Below are positions 19,872-29,252 of a DNA stretch of 64,000 nucleotides, one piece after another. Location of the stretch: assembly GCA_902536455.1 (NCBI GenBank), contig CACAXN010000002.1, positions 1 to 64,000 of the forward strand, written 5' to 3'. This DNA is from an uncultured Prochlorococcus sp. (GTDB lineage Bacteria; Cyanobacteriota; Cyanobacteriia; PCC-6307; Cyanobiaceae). Numbering within the stretch: position 1 is the first letter of the stretch; every line of letters starts with the position of its first letter. Below the pieces are notes generated by a model that searched no databases, was not told the origin of the DNA, and worked only from the letters and a program-made list of their open reading frames with translations. A program made the translations under genes and the position numbers.

Positions 19872-20828
19872 TTGGAAATCATTGAGTCAGATGTAGTTAT
19901 TATCGGAGGAGGTCCGGCAGGATGTACTTGCGCACTTTATACATCTCGTTCAAACTTAAAGACAGTAATTTTAGATAAAAATCCATCTGTTGGCGCCTTA
20001 GCAATAACTCATCAAATAGCTAATTATCCAGGTGTTCCGGTTGACATAAGTGGAGAGAAATTACTTACTCTAATGAGAGAACAGGCTGTGGAATATGGCA
20101 CAGATTATAGAAGAGCGCAAGTGTTTGGAATAGACGCTAGTGGAGAATGGAAAATGGTTTATACGCCCGAAGGTACTTTCAAAGCTAAAGCACTTGTACT
20201 TGCAAGTGGAGCCATGGGTAGGCCTGCATCATTTAAGGGCGAAGCGGATTTTCTTGGCAAAGGAGTAAGTTATTGTGCTACATGTGATGGGGCTTTTTAT
20301 AAAAATAGAGAAGTTGCTGTTATTGGAGTGAATAAGGAGGCTATTGAAGAGGCAACTGTTCTAACTAAATTTGCATCAACTGTGCATTGGATTACATCAA
20401 GTGATCCTAAATCAGATAATGAAGAAGCTATGGAATTGATGGATAATTCAAATATAAAACATTGGAGTAGAACAAGATTATTGGAAATATTGGGCGATGA
20501 TATGGGTGTGAATGGGGTTGTTGTAAAAAATAAACAAGAAGAAAATCCTATTAATTTAAATTTAGATGGAGTGTTTGTCTACATGAGTGGTTCAAAACCT
20601 ATTACTGATTTTTTAGGGGATCAAATTGCTTTAAAAGAAGACGGAGGAGTTATTGTTGATGACTTTATGTCTACAAACTCTGATGGAGTATGGGCTATTG
20701 GAGATATAAGAAATACACCATTTAAGCAAGCCGTAGTTGCGGCTTCTGATGGATGTATTGCTGCAATGTCAATTGATAGATACTTAAACAGTAGAAAAAA
20801 TATAAGAGTAGATTGGATTCATTCTTAA
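19872..20828 (+). CDS. Thioredoxin-reductase-like flavoprotein lacking the NADPH site (DDOR-like)
   Basis: A 318-aa two-domain flavoprotein with a clear FAD loop VVIIGGGPAGCT (about 8-19), a redox disulfide CATC at 135-138 and the C-terminal FAD motif WAIGDIRN. The site that binds NADPH in thioredoxin reductases is degenerate: the GxGxxA loop reads GVNKEA (152-157), and the HRRxxxR phosphate-binding motif is replaced by WITSSDPKSD. That pattern fits the diflavin-linked disulfide oxidoreductase (DDOR) described from Gloeobacter and Synechocystis, once annotated as NTR, which binds a second FAD there. The start is TTG at 19872, supported by AAGGAG about 10 nt upstream. Confidence 0.75.
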   Translation: MEIIESDVVIIGGGPAGCTCALYTSRSNLKTVILDKNPSVGALAITHQIANYPGVPVDISGEKLLTLMREQAVEYGTDYRRAQVFGIDASGEWKMVYTPEGTFKAKALVLASGAMGRPASFKGEADFLGKGVSYCATCDGAFYKNREVAVIGVNKEAIEEATVLTKFASTVHWITSSDPKSDNEEAMELMDNSNIKHWSRTRLLEILGDDMGVNGVVVKNKQEENPINLNLDGVFVYMSGSKPITDFLGDQIALKEDGGVIVDDFMSTNSDGVWAIGDIRNTPFKQAVVAASDGCIAAMSIDRYLNSRKNIRVDWIHS

Positions 20829-20850
20829 AAATAAATATTGCTTCTTTAAT

Positions 20851-21132
20851 TTAAAGAGGTGTTGCTTCAGAAATATAAGCAACTCCTCCGTAGTAGCTTA
20901 AATCGTCCCTGATGTTATCTCTCATTTTATCTATTAATTCTTGCTCACAAAAAACAATTACATGAGCATTTGCTCCTAACCCTGTGAATTCCATATCTTC
21001 AGTAACAACTCTTTCAGGACCTCTGCCTGTGGCGTGTTTCATAACTGTATATCCAGGAACATTAGCTTTTTCTAATGTTTTAATGATTGCATCTAGTTCT
21101 CTTTCACTAAATATCAAGTCTAATCTTTTCAT
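20851..21132 (-). CDS. sbtB: SbtB, PII-like regulator of bicarbonate transport
   Basis: A 93-aa protein with PII-like fold features (MKRLDLIFSERELDAIIKTLEKANVPGYT is the first beta-alpha unit; HATGRGPERV forms the T-loop region). Placed 2 bp after sbtA, it is the SbtB regulator, which in studied cyanobacteria binds adenyl nucleotides (cAMP, AMP, ADP, ATP) and controls SbtA. It ends GGVAYISEATPL and lacks the C-terminal cysteine (CGPxGC) redox loop known from Synechocystis SbtB, so redox control through that loop is not expected. It is convergent with the flavoprotein gene, 22 bp apart. Confidence 0.88.
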   Translation of the reverse strand: MKRLDLIFSERELDAIIKTLEKANVPGYTVMKHATGRGPERVVTEDMEFTGLGANAHVIVFCEQELIDKMRDNIRDDLSYYGGVAYISEATPL

Positions 21133-21134
21133 TT

Positions 21135-22133
21135 TTATAGAGGGGACAATGGGATAATGGTATTTACTAAACTCATATATATGGGAATGCCAAGAACTAT
21201 ATTGAATGGGAAAGTTAGACCTAGTGTAGTTGAAATATAATAACTAGATTTAGCTTCTGGAACTGTCATCCTCATCGCTGCAGGAACTGCTAAATAAGAG
21301 GCGCTTGCACATAAAACCACAAATAAAAGTGCGTTGCCAGGTCCTAAAGATAAAAATCTTGCAACGAAAACACCAATAAATGCATTAAACAAAGGCATAA
21401 TAATGGCAAAGCCAATCAAGAAAGAACCTGCATTTTTCAGTCTCGGCAATCTTTGAGCAGCGACTATTCCCATATCTAACAAGAAGAAGCATTCTGCCCC
21501 ATAGAATAATTGTCCAGTAAAAGGCTCCATTTTTGCAATCCCTGAGGGATTACTGGAAGCAGTGAGAAATCCTACAATTAAGCTTGAGAGCAATAAATAA
21601 ACTGATCCATTCAAAAGTGATTCGTGTAATATTGCGCTTAGATGCATTTTTCTTGATTTTGGCCTATTTTTGGGAGCTGCAAATTTTACAAGCAATAATC
21701 CAACAATTATTGCAGGAGATTCCATTAAAGCTAAGGCGCCAACCATAAACCCATCAAAGGCTATTTTTTGACTTTCCAAAAAACTTTCTGCGGAAATAAA
21801 TGTAACAGCACTTATTGAACCGTATGCTGCTGCTATTGCTGCTGAATTAAAGACATCAAATTTTAATCTTAAAATTAAAAATCCAATTAGCGGGATTACA
21901 AGTGACATCATTACTGCAGCACTTAAAGTAGGCAATACTTGATCTGTAAAACCACTTTTCTGTATTTCTATACCTCCTTTAAACCCAATAGCTAGTAGCA
22001 GATATAGGGAAAAGAGTTTAGGTAATGGAGCTGGTATTTCTAAATCAGAATTAAAGAGTACTGATATTGCTCCAATCAAAAAGAAAAGAACTGGCGGGGC
22101 TAATACATTTTGTAGAATTGGACTTATTTCCAT
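21135..22133 (-). CDS. sbtA: SbtA, sodium-dependent bicarbonate transporter
   Basis: A 332-aa integral membrane protein with about ten hydrophobic helices (for example LAPPVLFFLIGAISVLF, LYLLLAIGFKGGIEIQ, IAIIIPLIG-type segments). It opens MEISPILQNVLAPPVLFF and contains FKGGIEIQKSG, as in the SbtA family. The family's high-affinity Na+/HCO3- symport feeds the carboxysome-based carbon-concentrating mechanism. It lies 6 bp after the BicA-like gene and 2 bp before sbtB, one operon. It is shorter than the Synechocystis protein, matching the marine SbtA2-type. Confidence 0.88.
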   Translation of the reverse strand: MEISPILQNVLAPPVLFFLIGAISVLFNSDLEIPAPLPKLFSLYLLLAIGFKGGIEIQKSGFTDQVLPTLSAAVMMSLVIPLIGFLILRLKFDVFNSAAIAAAYGSISAVTFISAESFLESQKIAFDGFMVGALALMESPAIIVGLLLVKFAAPKNRPKSRKMHLSAILHESLLNGSVYLLLSSLIVGFLTASSNPSGIAKMEPFTGQLFYGAECFFLLDMGIVAAQRLPRLKNAGSFLIGFAIIMPLFNAFIGVFVARFLSLGPGNALLFVVLCASASYLAVPAAMRMTVPEAKSSYYISTTLGLTFPFNIVLGIPIYMSLVNTIIPLSPL

Positions 22134-22139
22134 AAATTA

Positions 22140-23792
22140 TTAGGCTATTTCATTTAGAGCAGTTTCTAAAGCTTCTTTTCTTGTTTCAATAATGCCTTCA
22201 ACTCCAAACTTAGCTAATCTATCTTTTACTTTTTCATTAGCACCAGCAACAAATGCTTTTCTGGAATTATTTTTTGCTTCTTGCATCATATCCTCTATTG
22301 CTAGAGTCGCCGTCACTCCAAGTCGTGGTACATCAGTGATATCTAATATCAAAACTTTGTAGTTTCTTACAAGCATCATTCTTTCAGATATCCCTTTAGC
22401 TGCTCCAAAACTTAGTGGTCCTTTGAGTCTAAATAGCATTACCTCGCCTGAACATCTATCTAGAAGTGCTTTTTCATCAGCAGGTAATGCATTTTTAGCT
22501 TGATCATCTTCTGATAAAGGATTATCCTCATCCATACCTTCTAGTTGAGTTTCGGTTATTGAATCAATAGTGAGCATATTTGCTATGAATACACCTACTA
22601 AAACAGCCCAAATTAAATCCCAAAAAACAGTCATTAAAAGTACACCGTACATTACTACTGAAGTTTTTAAAGATAACTTGTGGGCCCTCCTCAAGAATCC
22701 CCAATCAATGATATCTAGACCAACTTTTATAAGAATTCCTGCTAGCAATGCAGTTGGTATTTGCTCAGCTAAAGGTCCTGCACCAACTAAAACTATCAAC
22801 AATACAACTGAGTGAACCATACCAGAAATGGGAGTGGACCCTCCAGATTTAACATTTATAACTGTTCTCATGGTTGCTCCTGCTCCAGGTAAACCTGAAA
22901 ACAGGCCGGCAACAGCATTTCCTATTCCTTGACCAATGAGTTCTCGATCAGAATTATGTTTTGTTTGAGAGATATTGTCTGCTACTAGAGATGTCAGTAA
23001 AGAGTCAATTGCGCCAAGTACTGCTAAGACTAATCCTGCTTTGAAAATAATTGGGAAATATTGATTAAAACTTGGGAAATTTAAAGATGGAACTCCCCTT
23101 GGGATTTCTCCAATTCTATCAATAGCTCCATCTCCAAAAATTAAAATTGATATTGGGGTAACTATCAATAGGGCTAAGAGAGGAGAAGGAACCCACTGAC
23201 TTATTTTTCTAGGAGTAAGAAATACTATACCTAATGTCATTATTGCTACTCCAATAGCAGCACCATTGGGCTGGAAATTTGAAAATACAGTAGTTAAAGA
23301 TTCAACTACACCACCTCGAGTGCTAATTCCAAGTAATGGTCCAATCTGAAGCGCAATGATTATTACTCCAATACCAGACATAAATCCTGAAACAACAGAA
23401 TATGGCACTAAAGTAATGTATTTACCTAGTTTTAAAATTCCAAAAAATATTTGCAATAAGCCGCCAATTACTACCGCTGCCATAACTAAAGGTAAAATTT
23501 GTCCTGCAGAAAGATCCCTTGGAACCCCTACCGCTGCTAAGCCTGCTACTACACCTGCAACAGTTACACTCATGGGGCCGGTAGGTCCACTAACTTGAGC
23601 AGGTGTTCCGCCGAATAATGCTGCTAAAAAACCAACTACTACTGCTCCATATAGTCCATAAATTGCTCCGCCTGGCCCTAACGCAGCATTACCAAAAGCA
23701 AGAGCGAGAGGTAAAGCCACCACTGCGGCTGTGATGCCTCCAAGAATATCGCCTCTTACATTTTTTAGATGAAATCCATTAATTATTTTCAA
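22140..23792 (-). CDS. bicA: SulP-family bicarbonate transporter, BicA-like
   Basis: A 550-aa SLC26/SulP transporter. About 12-14 membrane segments (residues roughly 12-400; signature PTGPMSVTVAG) are followed by a C-terminal cytoplasmic STAS domain (about 435-545, VLILDITDVPRLGVTATLAIED). Grouping with sbtA and sbtB argues for bicarbonate rather than sulfate as substrate, the so-called BicA2. The start is TTG at 23792, chosen because AGGAGAG lies about 10 nt upstream and the next residues KIINGFHLKNVRGD begin the family. The 222-bp region before it is shared with divergent hemB. Confidence 0.85.
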   Translation of the reverse strand: MKIINGFHLKNVRGDILGGITAAVVALPLALAFGNAALGPGGAIYGLYGAVVVGFLAALFGGTPAQVSGPTGPMSVTVAGVVAGLAAVGVPRDLSAGQILPLVMAAVVIGGLLQIFFGILKLGKYITLVPYSVVSGFMSGIGVIIIALQIGPLLGISTRGGVVESLTTVFSNFQPNGAAIGVAIMTLGIVFLTPRKISQWVPSPLLALLIVTPISILIFGDGAIDRIGEIPRGVPSLNFPSFNQYFPIIFKAGLVLAVLGAIDSLLTSLVADNISQTKHNSDRELIGQGIGNAVAGLFSGLPGAGATMRTVINVKSGGSTPISGMVHSVVLLIVLVGAGPLAEQIPTALLAGILIKVGLDIIDWGFLRRAHKLSLKTSVVMYGVLLMTVFWDLIWAVLVGVFIANMLTIDSITETQLEGMDEDNPLSEDDQAKNALPADEKALLDRCSGEVMLFRLKGPLSFGAAKGISERMMLVRNYKVLILDITDVPRLGVTATLAIEDMMQEAKNNSRKAFVAGANEKVKDRLAKFGVEGIIETRKEALETALNEIA

Positions 23793-23979
23793 AAATGCTC
23801 TCCTTAAAATAAATACTTAACTAAAAGATATTATCTCTTAATGACGTAAATTTGTGAAAAATGAAGTTTGTGCAAAATATTTTTGTAACTTTTTTCTCTT
23901 ATTTAGATAAATTTTAGTTAATTTTCCTGAACAAAAGGAGTCTCTGATTGATTTAGGTGTGAGGTTAGCGATTAATGTA

Positions 23980-24003
23980 TTAAATAAATATTTTTTTATT
24001 TAA
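23980..24003 (+). other. AT-only hairpin in the hemB leader
   Basis: TTAAATAAA (23980-23988) pairs with TTTATTTAA (23995-24003) around a 6-nt loop, 11 nt before the hemB ATG. It could occlude the ribosome site or be a chance product of A/T richness; I see no further support for a function. Confidence 0.25.
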
Positions 24004-24014
24004 ATAATATTCAA

Positions 24015-25016
24015 ATGAATTCGATTATTCGTCCAAGAAGATTAAGAAGGTCTGAGGCAATTAGAGAAATGGTAAGAGAAAACCATCTAAAAGCTTCGGA
24101 CTTTATATATCCATTATTTATTCATGAAAAAGATTTTAAAGAGGAAATTTCGGCAATGCCAGGAACTTTTAGATGGGATATGAATGGCTTAATTAAGGAG
24201 GTCACTAGGGCATGGGAATTAGGAATAAGGTGTATTGTTCTTTTTCCAAAAATAAACGATAGCTTAAAAACTGAAGATGGAGCAGAGTGTTTTAATGAAG
24301 ACGGTTTAATTCCTAGAGCTATTCGAATATTAAAAAAAGAGATTCCAGAAATGGCAATTATGACAGATGTTGCATTGGACCCATACTCTTGTGATGGACA
24401 TGATGGATTAGTTGATGAAACTGGAAAAATATTGAACGATGAAACAATCGAAATTCTAAAGAAACAGGCTTTAACGCAAGCTAGAGCAGGAGCAGATTTT
24501 ATTGGACCTAGTGACATGATGGATGGGAGAGTTGGAGCAATTAGAACTGCTCTTGATAGTAAAGGTTTTAATGATGTAGGTATTATTAGTTACACTGCAA
24601 AATATTCATCTGCTTATTATGGTCCATTTAGAACTGCTTTAGATTCGGCTCCTAGAGAAAATAGTCAAAAAATAATTCCAGATAATAAGTCTACATATCA
24701 AATGGACCCAGCCAATTCAAAAGAGGCTTTGGTTGAATCTGCGTTAGATCAGTATGAGGGAGCTGATATTTTGATGGTAAAACCAGGAATTTCATACTTA
24801 GATATTGTTTATAGATTAAGCACTTTTTCAAATAAACCTATTGCTGCTTACAACGTAAGTGGGGAGTATTCCATGGTTAAGTCTGCTGCTATGAAGAACT
24901 GGATTAATGAAAAAGATATTGTTTTAGAAACGTTGCTTAGTTTTAAAAGAGCAGGAGCAAAATTAATACTCACTTATCATGCTTGTGATGCATCTAAATG
25001 GTTGCAGGATACTTAA
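24015..25016 (+). CDS. hemB: Porphobilinogen synthase (ALA dehydratase)
   Basis: A 333-aa enzyme condensing two 5-aminolevulinate molecules to porphobilinogen for chlorophyll, heme and corrinoids. The active-site lysines are in SYTAKYSSAYYGPFR and DILMVKPG. The metal segment reads TDVALDPYSCDGHDG, with Asp/Ala/Asp where zinc enzymes have the three cysteines, so it belongs to the Mg-type subgroup typical of phototrophs. It is divergent from the bicA operon and followed by a VOC-family gene 57 bp on. Confidence 0.96.
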   Translation: MNSIIRPRRLRRSEAIREMVRENHLKASDFIYPLFIHEKDFKEEISAMPGTFRWDMNGLIKEVTRAWELGIRCIVLFPKINDSLKTEDGAECFNEDGLIPRAIRILKKEIPEMAIMTDVALDPYSCDGHDGLVDETGKILNDETIEILKKQALTQARAGADFIGPSDMMDGRVGAIRTALDSKGFNDVGIISYTAKYSSAYYGPFRTALDSAPRENSQKIIPDNKSTYQMDPANSKEALVESALDQYEGADILMVKPGISYLDIVYRLSTFSNKPIAAYNVSGEYSMVKSAAMKNWINEKDIVLETLLSFKRAGAKLILTYHACDASKWLQDT

Positions 25017-25073
25017 AAACTCATTATTAACAAAAATTTGGTTTATTCTTAAATTAATAATAGATTCGCTGCT

Positions 25074-25466
25074 TTGATTTTGAAGTTTTCACAAGGAGTA
25101 AATAGGATTGGTCACATTGCACTTAGAGTAAAAAATCTCGAAAGGGCGAAATCTTTTTATATTAAGCTTGGAATGAATTTGGTTTGGGATGATAAAGACT
25201 GGTCTTATTTGGAAGCTGGTAAAGGGAAAGATGGACTTGCTTTGTTAGGTCCTAGTTATAAAGCTGCAGGACCTCACTTTGCTTTTCATTTTGAAAATAA
25301 AAAAGAAGTGGAAAATATTCAAAATGATTTAAAAAACTCGGGTGTAACCGTTGGTCCTTTACATGAACATAGAGATGGAACAGCATCTTTCTATATGAAG
25401 GATACTGAAGGGAATTGGCTCGAGATGCTATACGTTCCTCCTGAAGGAATTCAATCGAATGTTTGA
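25074..25466 (+). CDS. Glyoxalase/VOC-family protein
   Basis: A 130-aa single VOC domain: two beta-alpha-beta-beta-beta units starting at GHIALRVKNLERAKSFYIKLGM and ending at GNWLEMLYVPPEG. Likely metal ligands are His in GHIALRV, His near GPHFAFHF and Glu in WLEMLY. It could be a glyoxalase I-like or other metal-dependent enzyme; substrate not determinable. The start is uncertain: TTG at 25074 or TTG at 25080 are the only reasonable codons. It ends 12 bp before mutS2 on the same strand. Confidence 0.75.
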   Translation: MILKFSQGVNRIGHIALRVKNLERAKSFYIKLGMNLVWDDKDWSYLEAGKGKDGLALLGPSYKAAGPHFAFHFENKKEVENIQNDLKNSGVTVGPLHEHRDGTASFYMKDTEGNWLEMLYVPPEGIQSNV

Positions 25467-25478
25467 TTCTTTTTTTGT

Positions 25479-27890
25479 ATGCAAGAAAAAAGTTATTCTA
25501 AAAAATCATATTCAGAGAACACTTTAGAAGATGAATTTTTAAGCCTTTTAGATTGGGATTCATTAAAAATTCATTTATCCTCATTTGCTTCTACGGAAAT
25601 GGGTAAAAGTGCAATTTTAAGTTTTGAAATTCCTTCAGATTACGAAGTTTCTAAAAGACTTTTGAATGAGACTGTTGAAATAACTGAGCTAGAAAATAAT
25701 TTAGATAAATCAATTAGTTTTTCTGGTATTTTTGACATTACAAGAAATATTGAGATTTGTTCCAAGGGAGGTGTAATTTCATCTTCTGAATTGTTAGAGA
25801 TAGCGAAAACAATTGCCGCGGCAAGAAATTTAAAAAAAATCTTATTAGATTTTGAACAAAGGCCTTATATTTCATCATTTACAAAAAAATTAATTGACCA
25901 TCAGAATATCGAAACGATTTTTAAAAAAGGCATTGAATCTAATGGAAGGATTTCAGACAATGCTAGTAATGAAATATCTATTCTTAGAAAAGAATTATTA
26001 TCTAAGAAACTTGAAAGGAAAATAATAGTTGATACATTTATTCAAAAGAATTTAGCTTATTTGCAAGATACTACTATTGGAGATCGATATGGCAGGCCAG
26101 TTTTAGCAGTGAAAGTTAATTATGTAGATAAATTTAAAGGCATTATTCATGACTCTTCATCTTCAGGAAATACAGTATATTTTGAACCTGATAGTGTAGT
26201 AACTAAAGGAAATAAGATAGCTTCTTTAGAAGCTAGGATCACAGCAGAAGAATTTAAATTACTTAAGAAATGGTCTCAAGTTGTTAGTGATAATTCCGAA
26301 AATCTTATTGAAATGGCATCCATTTTGTTGAGATTAGAAAATGCTCTAACTCGTTCAAGATATTCGAAATGGATTGGAGGCAAAACTCCTAAGTTTGAGA
26401 AAAATCCTATTATCTCTTTAATTGGTTTTTCTCATCCGTTATTGATTTGGGAACATAAGAAAAAAGGATCTCCTCCTCCAGTGGCTGTCGATTTTCATAT
26501 AAATAGAAATATTAAGGTTGTAGCTATCACAGGTCCAAATACTGGAGGTAAAACGGCAGCTTTAAAAGGTTTGGGTTTGTCTTTACTTATGGCTAGAGCC
26601 GGATTATTTATACCCTCAACTAATAATCCTATTATCCCTTTTTGTCCAAATATATACGTAGATATAGGAGATAATCAATCACTAGAAGGAAATTTATCTA
26701 CCTTTAGTGGGCATATATCCCGCATAAAAAAGATATTAGATTCGCTTGATAATAAGAAAGGATTATCAGTTGTTTTGTTAGATGAGATTGGATCTGGTAC
26801 AGATCCTCTTGAAGGAAGTGCTCTTGCGATGGCTTTATTAAAAGAATTTGCAAATAAATCTGATATCACTTTAGCTACTACACATTATGGAGATATAAAG
26901 GCTTTAAAATATAATGACTCCAGATTTGAAAACGTATCAGTTGCCTTTGATGAGGATTCATTTAAGCCAAAATATATACTCAACTGGGGTATTCCTGGAA
27001 GAAGTAATGCTTTATCAATTTCTAAGAGAATTGGTCTCGATGAAAGCATAATCAATGAAGCCGCAAATTATCTTAAGCCGAAAGAAGTTGATAATATTAA
27101 TAGTATTATTAAAGGACTTGAGGAAGAGAGGATTAAACAACAAAATTCTGCAGAAGCGGCTGCAGAATTGATTGCAAGGACAGAAATATTACATGATGAA
27201 CTGAAGAGAAATTATGAATATCAAAAAATAAATGCTGAAAAAATTCAGGAAATTGAAAGGTCTAAATTATCAAAACATATCGTATCTGCTAAAAAAGAGG
27301 TAATAGACTTGATTAAAAAATTAAGAGATAAAAATGTTAATGGAGATGATACGAGAATTATTGGAAAAAGATTAAAGGAAATTGAGACGGAACACTTAAT
27401 CCAAAAAAAAATTGAAAAGGTGATATCATGGAACCCTCAGGTAGGCGATTACGTAAAAATTAAAAGTCTAAATAGTATGGGACAAATTATAGATTTAGAT
27501 AAAAAAGGTGGTTTTTACGAAGTTAAATGTGGTTCATTCAGAAGCACATTATCTGTAAATGACTTTGAAGGTATTAATGGAGAAAAGCCCAATTTAAAAA
27601 GATCAAAAATTGAGATCAAGTCTGCAAGTGAAGATTTTTCTTTTTCTAAGATTAGAACGAGTAAAAATACAATTGACGTAAGAGGGCTAAGAGTTCATGA
27701 AGCCGAAATAATTATTGAAGAGAAAATTAGAAAATTTCATGGACCGCTATGGATTATCCATGGAATTGGAACGGGGAAATTAAAAAAAGGACTAAGAAAT
27801 TGGTTATCAGGTTTAAATTATGTTGATAAGATTGAAGATGCAGCCAACAACGAGGGTGGATCTGGTTGCAGTATTGCGTGGATAAAATAA
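25479..27890 (+). CDS. mutS2: Endonuclease MutS2
   Basis: An 803-aa MutS2 protein: it lacks the MutS mismatch-recognition domains and starts with the core/lever helices. The ATPase has Walker A TGPNTGGKT (about residues 352-360), VDIGDNQSLEGNLSTFSGH and Walker B VLLDEIGSGTDP. A coiled coil (about 530-640) precedes a C-terminal Smr nuclease domain with IDVRGLRVHEAE and HGIGTGKLKKGLR. Members of the family act on branched DNA or stalled, collided ribosomes rather than in mismatch repair. It is followed 41 bp later by obgE. Confidence 0.93.
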   Translation: MQEKSYSKKSYSENTLEDEFLSLLDWDSLKIHLSSFASTEMGKSAILSFEIPSDYEVSKRLLNETVEITELENNLDKSISFSGIFDITRNIEICSKGGVISSSELLEIAKTIAAARNLKKILLDFEQRPYISSFTKKLIDHQNIETIFKKGIESNGRISDNASNEISILRKELLSKKLERKIIVDTFIQKNLAYLQDTTIGDRYGRPVLAVKVNYVDKFKGIIHDSSSSGNTVYFEPDSVVTKGNKIASLEARITAEEFKLLKKWSQVVSDNSENLIEMASILLRLENALTRSRYSKWIGGKTPKFEKNPIISLIGFSHPLLIWEHKKKGSPPPVAVDFHINRNIKVVAITGPNTGGKTAALKGLGLSLLMARAGLFIPSTNNPIIPFCPNIYVDIGDNQSLEGNLSTFSGHISRIKKILDSLDNKKGLSVVLLDEIGSGTDPLEGSALAMALLKEFANKSDITLATTHYGDIKALKYNDSRFENVSVAFDEDSFKPKYILNWGIPGRSNALSISKRIGLDESIINEAANYLKPKEVDNINSIIKGLEEERIKQQNSAEAAAELIARTEILHDELKRNYEYQKINAEKIQEIERSKLSKHIVSAKKEVIDLIKKLRDKNVNGDDTRIIGKRLKEIETEHLIQKKIEKVISWNPQVGDYVKIKSLNSMGQIIDLDKKGGFYEVKCGSFRSTLSVNDFEGINGEKPNLKRSKIEIKSASEDFSFSKIRTSKNTIDVRGLRVHEAEIIIEEKIRKFHGPLWIIHGIGTGKLKKGLRNWLSGLNYVDKIEDAANNEGGSGCSIAWIK

Positions 27891-27931
27891 AATTTAAAAA
27901 ACTTAGAAAAACAATTTAATAAGCGTATTCA

Positions 27932-28915
27932 GTGCAATTTATTGATCAAGCAAACATTATTCTTAAAGCTGGAAAAGGTGGCAATGGAATAGTTTCATTT
28001 AGAAGAGAAAAATTCGTTCCTGCTGGAGGACCTTCGGGGGGGAATGGTGGCAGAGGAGGTTCAGTTATTTTGATGGCTGATAATAATCTTCAAACTTTAT
28101 TAGATTTCAAATTCAAACGAGAAATAATTGCCGAAGATGGATGCAAAGGAGGTCCTAATAAGAGATCAGGTGCTTCAGGTGAGGATAGAATCCTTAAAGT
28201 TCCCTGTGGTACAGAAATAAGGGATATTAAAACCGGCATTATTTTAGGAGACTTAATTAAAAATAAACAGAGTTTAACTATTGCCATTGGAGGAAGAGGT
28301 GGACATGGTAATGCTTACTATTTAAGTAATCAAAATAGAGCTCCAGAATCATTCACTGAAGGAATAGATGGTGAGATATGGGAGGTTCAATTAGAATTAA
28401 AACTTCTTGCAGAGGTTGGGATTATAGGCCTTCCAAATGCTGGGAAAAGTACTTTGATTTCCGTTGTATCATCTGCTAGTCCAAAAATCGCAAATTATCC
28501 TTTCACGACTCTAATACCTAACTTAGGTGTAGTAAGAAAAATCGATGGGAATGGTTGCCTTTTTGCGGATATTCCTGGATTAATATCAGGTGCAGCTGAT
28601 GGAGTAGGTTTAGGGCATGATTTTTTAAGGCACATCCAAAGAACGAAGATACTTATTCATTTAATTGATGCAATTGCAGAAAATCCTTTACATGATTTTG
28701 AGATTATTGAGCAAGAATTAAAAAAATATGGGAAAGGTCTTTTAGATAAAGAGAGGATAATAGTATTGAATAAAATGGAGCTTGTAGATGATGATTATTT
28801 GAAAATAATTACAAAAAAGTTAGAAGATTTATCGAGAAAGAAAGTTTTAGTTATTTCTTCATCTTTAAAAAAAGGTTTATCTTCACTGCTTTCTGAAGTA
28901 TGGAAGAGGATCTAA
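27932..28915 (+). CDS. obgE: GTPase ObgE/CgtA
   Basis: A 327-aa Obg GTPase associated with 50S maturation and stress signalling. The glycine-rich Obg domain (about 1-158, [18 protein letters not shown]) precedes the G domain with Walker [16 protein letters not shown] and NKMEL. The variable C-terminal OCT domain is absent, as in many cyanobacteria. The start is GTG at 27932. It is co-oriented with mutS2 and the small gene following. Confidence 0.95.
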   Translation: MQFIDQANIILKAGKGGNGIVSFRREKFVPAGGPSGGNGGRGGSVILMADNNLQTLLDFKFKREIIAEDGCKGGPNKRSGASGEDRILKVPCGTEIRDIKTGIILGDLIKNKQSLTIAIGGRGGHGNAYYLSNQNRAPESFTEGIDGEIWEVQLELKLLAEVGIIGLPNAGKSTLISVVSSASPKIANYPFTTLIPNLGVVRKIDGNGCLFADIPGLISGAADGVGLGHDFLRHIQRTKILIHLIDAIAENPLHDFEIIEQELKKYGKGLLDKERIIVLNKMELVDDDYLKIITKKLEDLSRKKVLVISSSLKKGLSSLLSEVWKRI

Positions 28916-29001
28916 CTTAAATTAAAAATTTTTTTGTCAAAAAATACACTTGATTTAATAATGAAAATTAGTCATAAATAAGATACCTCTTTAGAAACAA
29001 T

Positions 29002-29184
29002 ATGAATTTCTATACTTGCTTTGATCAACAAGGAAAAATAATAGCTAGATGTCAAACGATTCAAGATATTGAGGTTTTGAAGAAAATGGGAAGACCAATT
29101 GTAGAAGTCAAGGAAATGAAAAATGAGGAGTCGGTTGTTTGTTCGCTTACAGGAAGTCCATCCGACTTTAATAGAGATTACTAA
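29002..29184 (+). CDS. Small hypothetical protein
   Basis: A 60-aa protein, start MNFYTCFDQQGKIIARC, not recognised as a family. Two N-terminal cysteines, no membrane segment, and an acidic to neutral C-terminus ending in NRDY. It is placed between obgE and a strong terminator, so it is probably the last gene of the plus-strand transcription unit. Similar short proteins are, from memory, common picocyanobacterial core hypotheticals, but I cannot name one here. Confidence 0.6.
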   Translation: MNFYTCFDQQGKIIARCQTIQDIEVLKKMGRPIVEVKEMKNEESVVCSLTGSPSDFNRDY

Positions 29185-29198
29185 AGAATCTTACAAAT

Positions 29199-29227
29199 AA
29201 AAAAAGGGCTTTTAGAGCCCTTTTTTT
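29199..29227. terminator. Bidirectional intrinsic terminator
   Basis: GGGCT (29206-29210) pairs with AGCCC (29216-29220) around a 5-nt loop, extended by A-run/T-run pairing on both sides. It has a T-tract in either reading direction, so it can end both the obgE/small-gene unit and the convergent cp12 message. Confidence 0.85.
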
Positions 29228-29252
29228 TGTGCATTATCGACCAAAAGAAAAC

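Noticed and set aside
25479..27890. Mismatch-repair MutS
   Set aside because: No mismatch-binding N-terminal domain (no FYE motif) and a C-terminal Smr domain is present, so it is MutS2.
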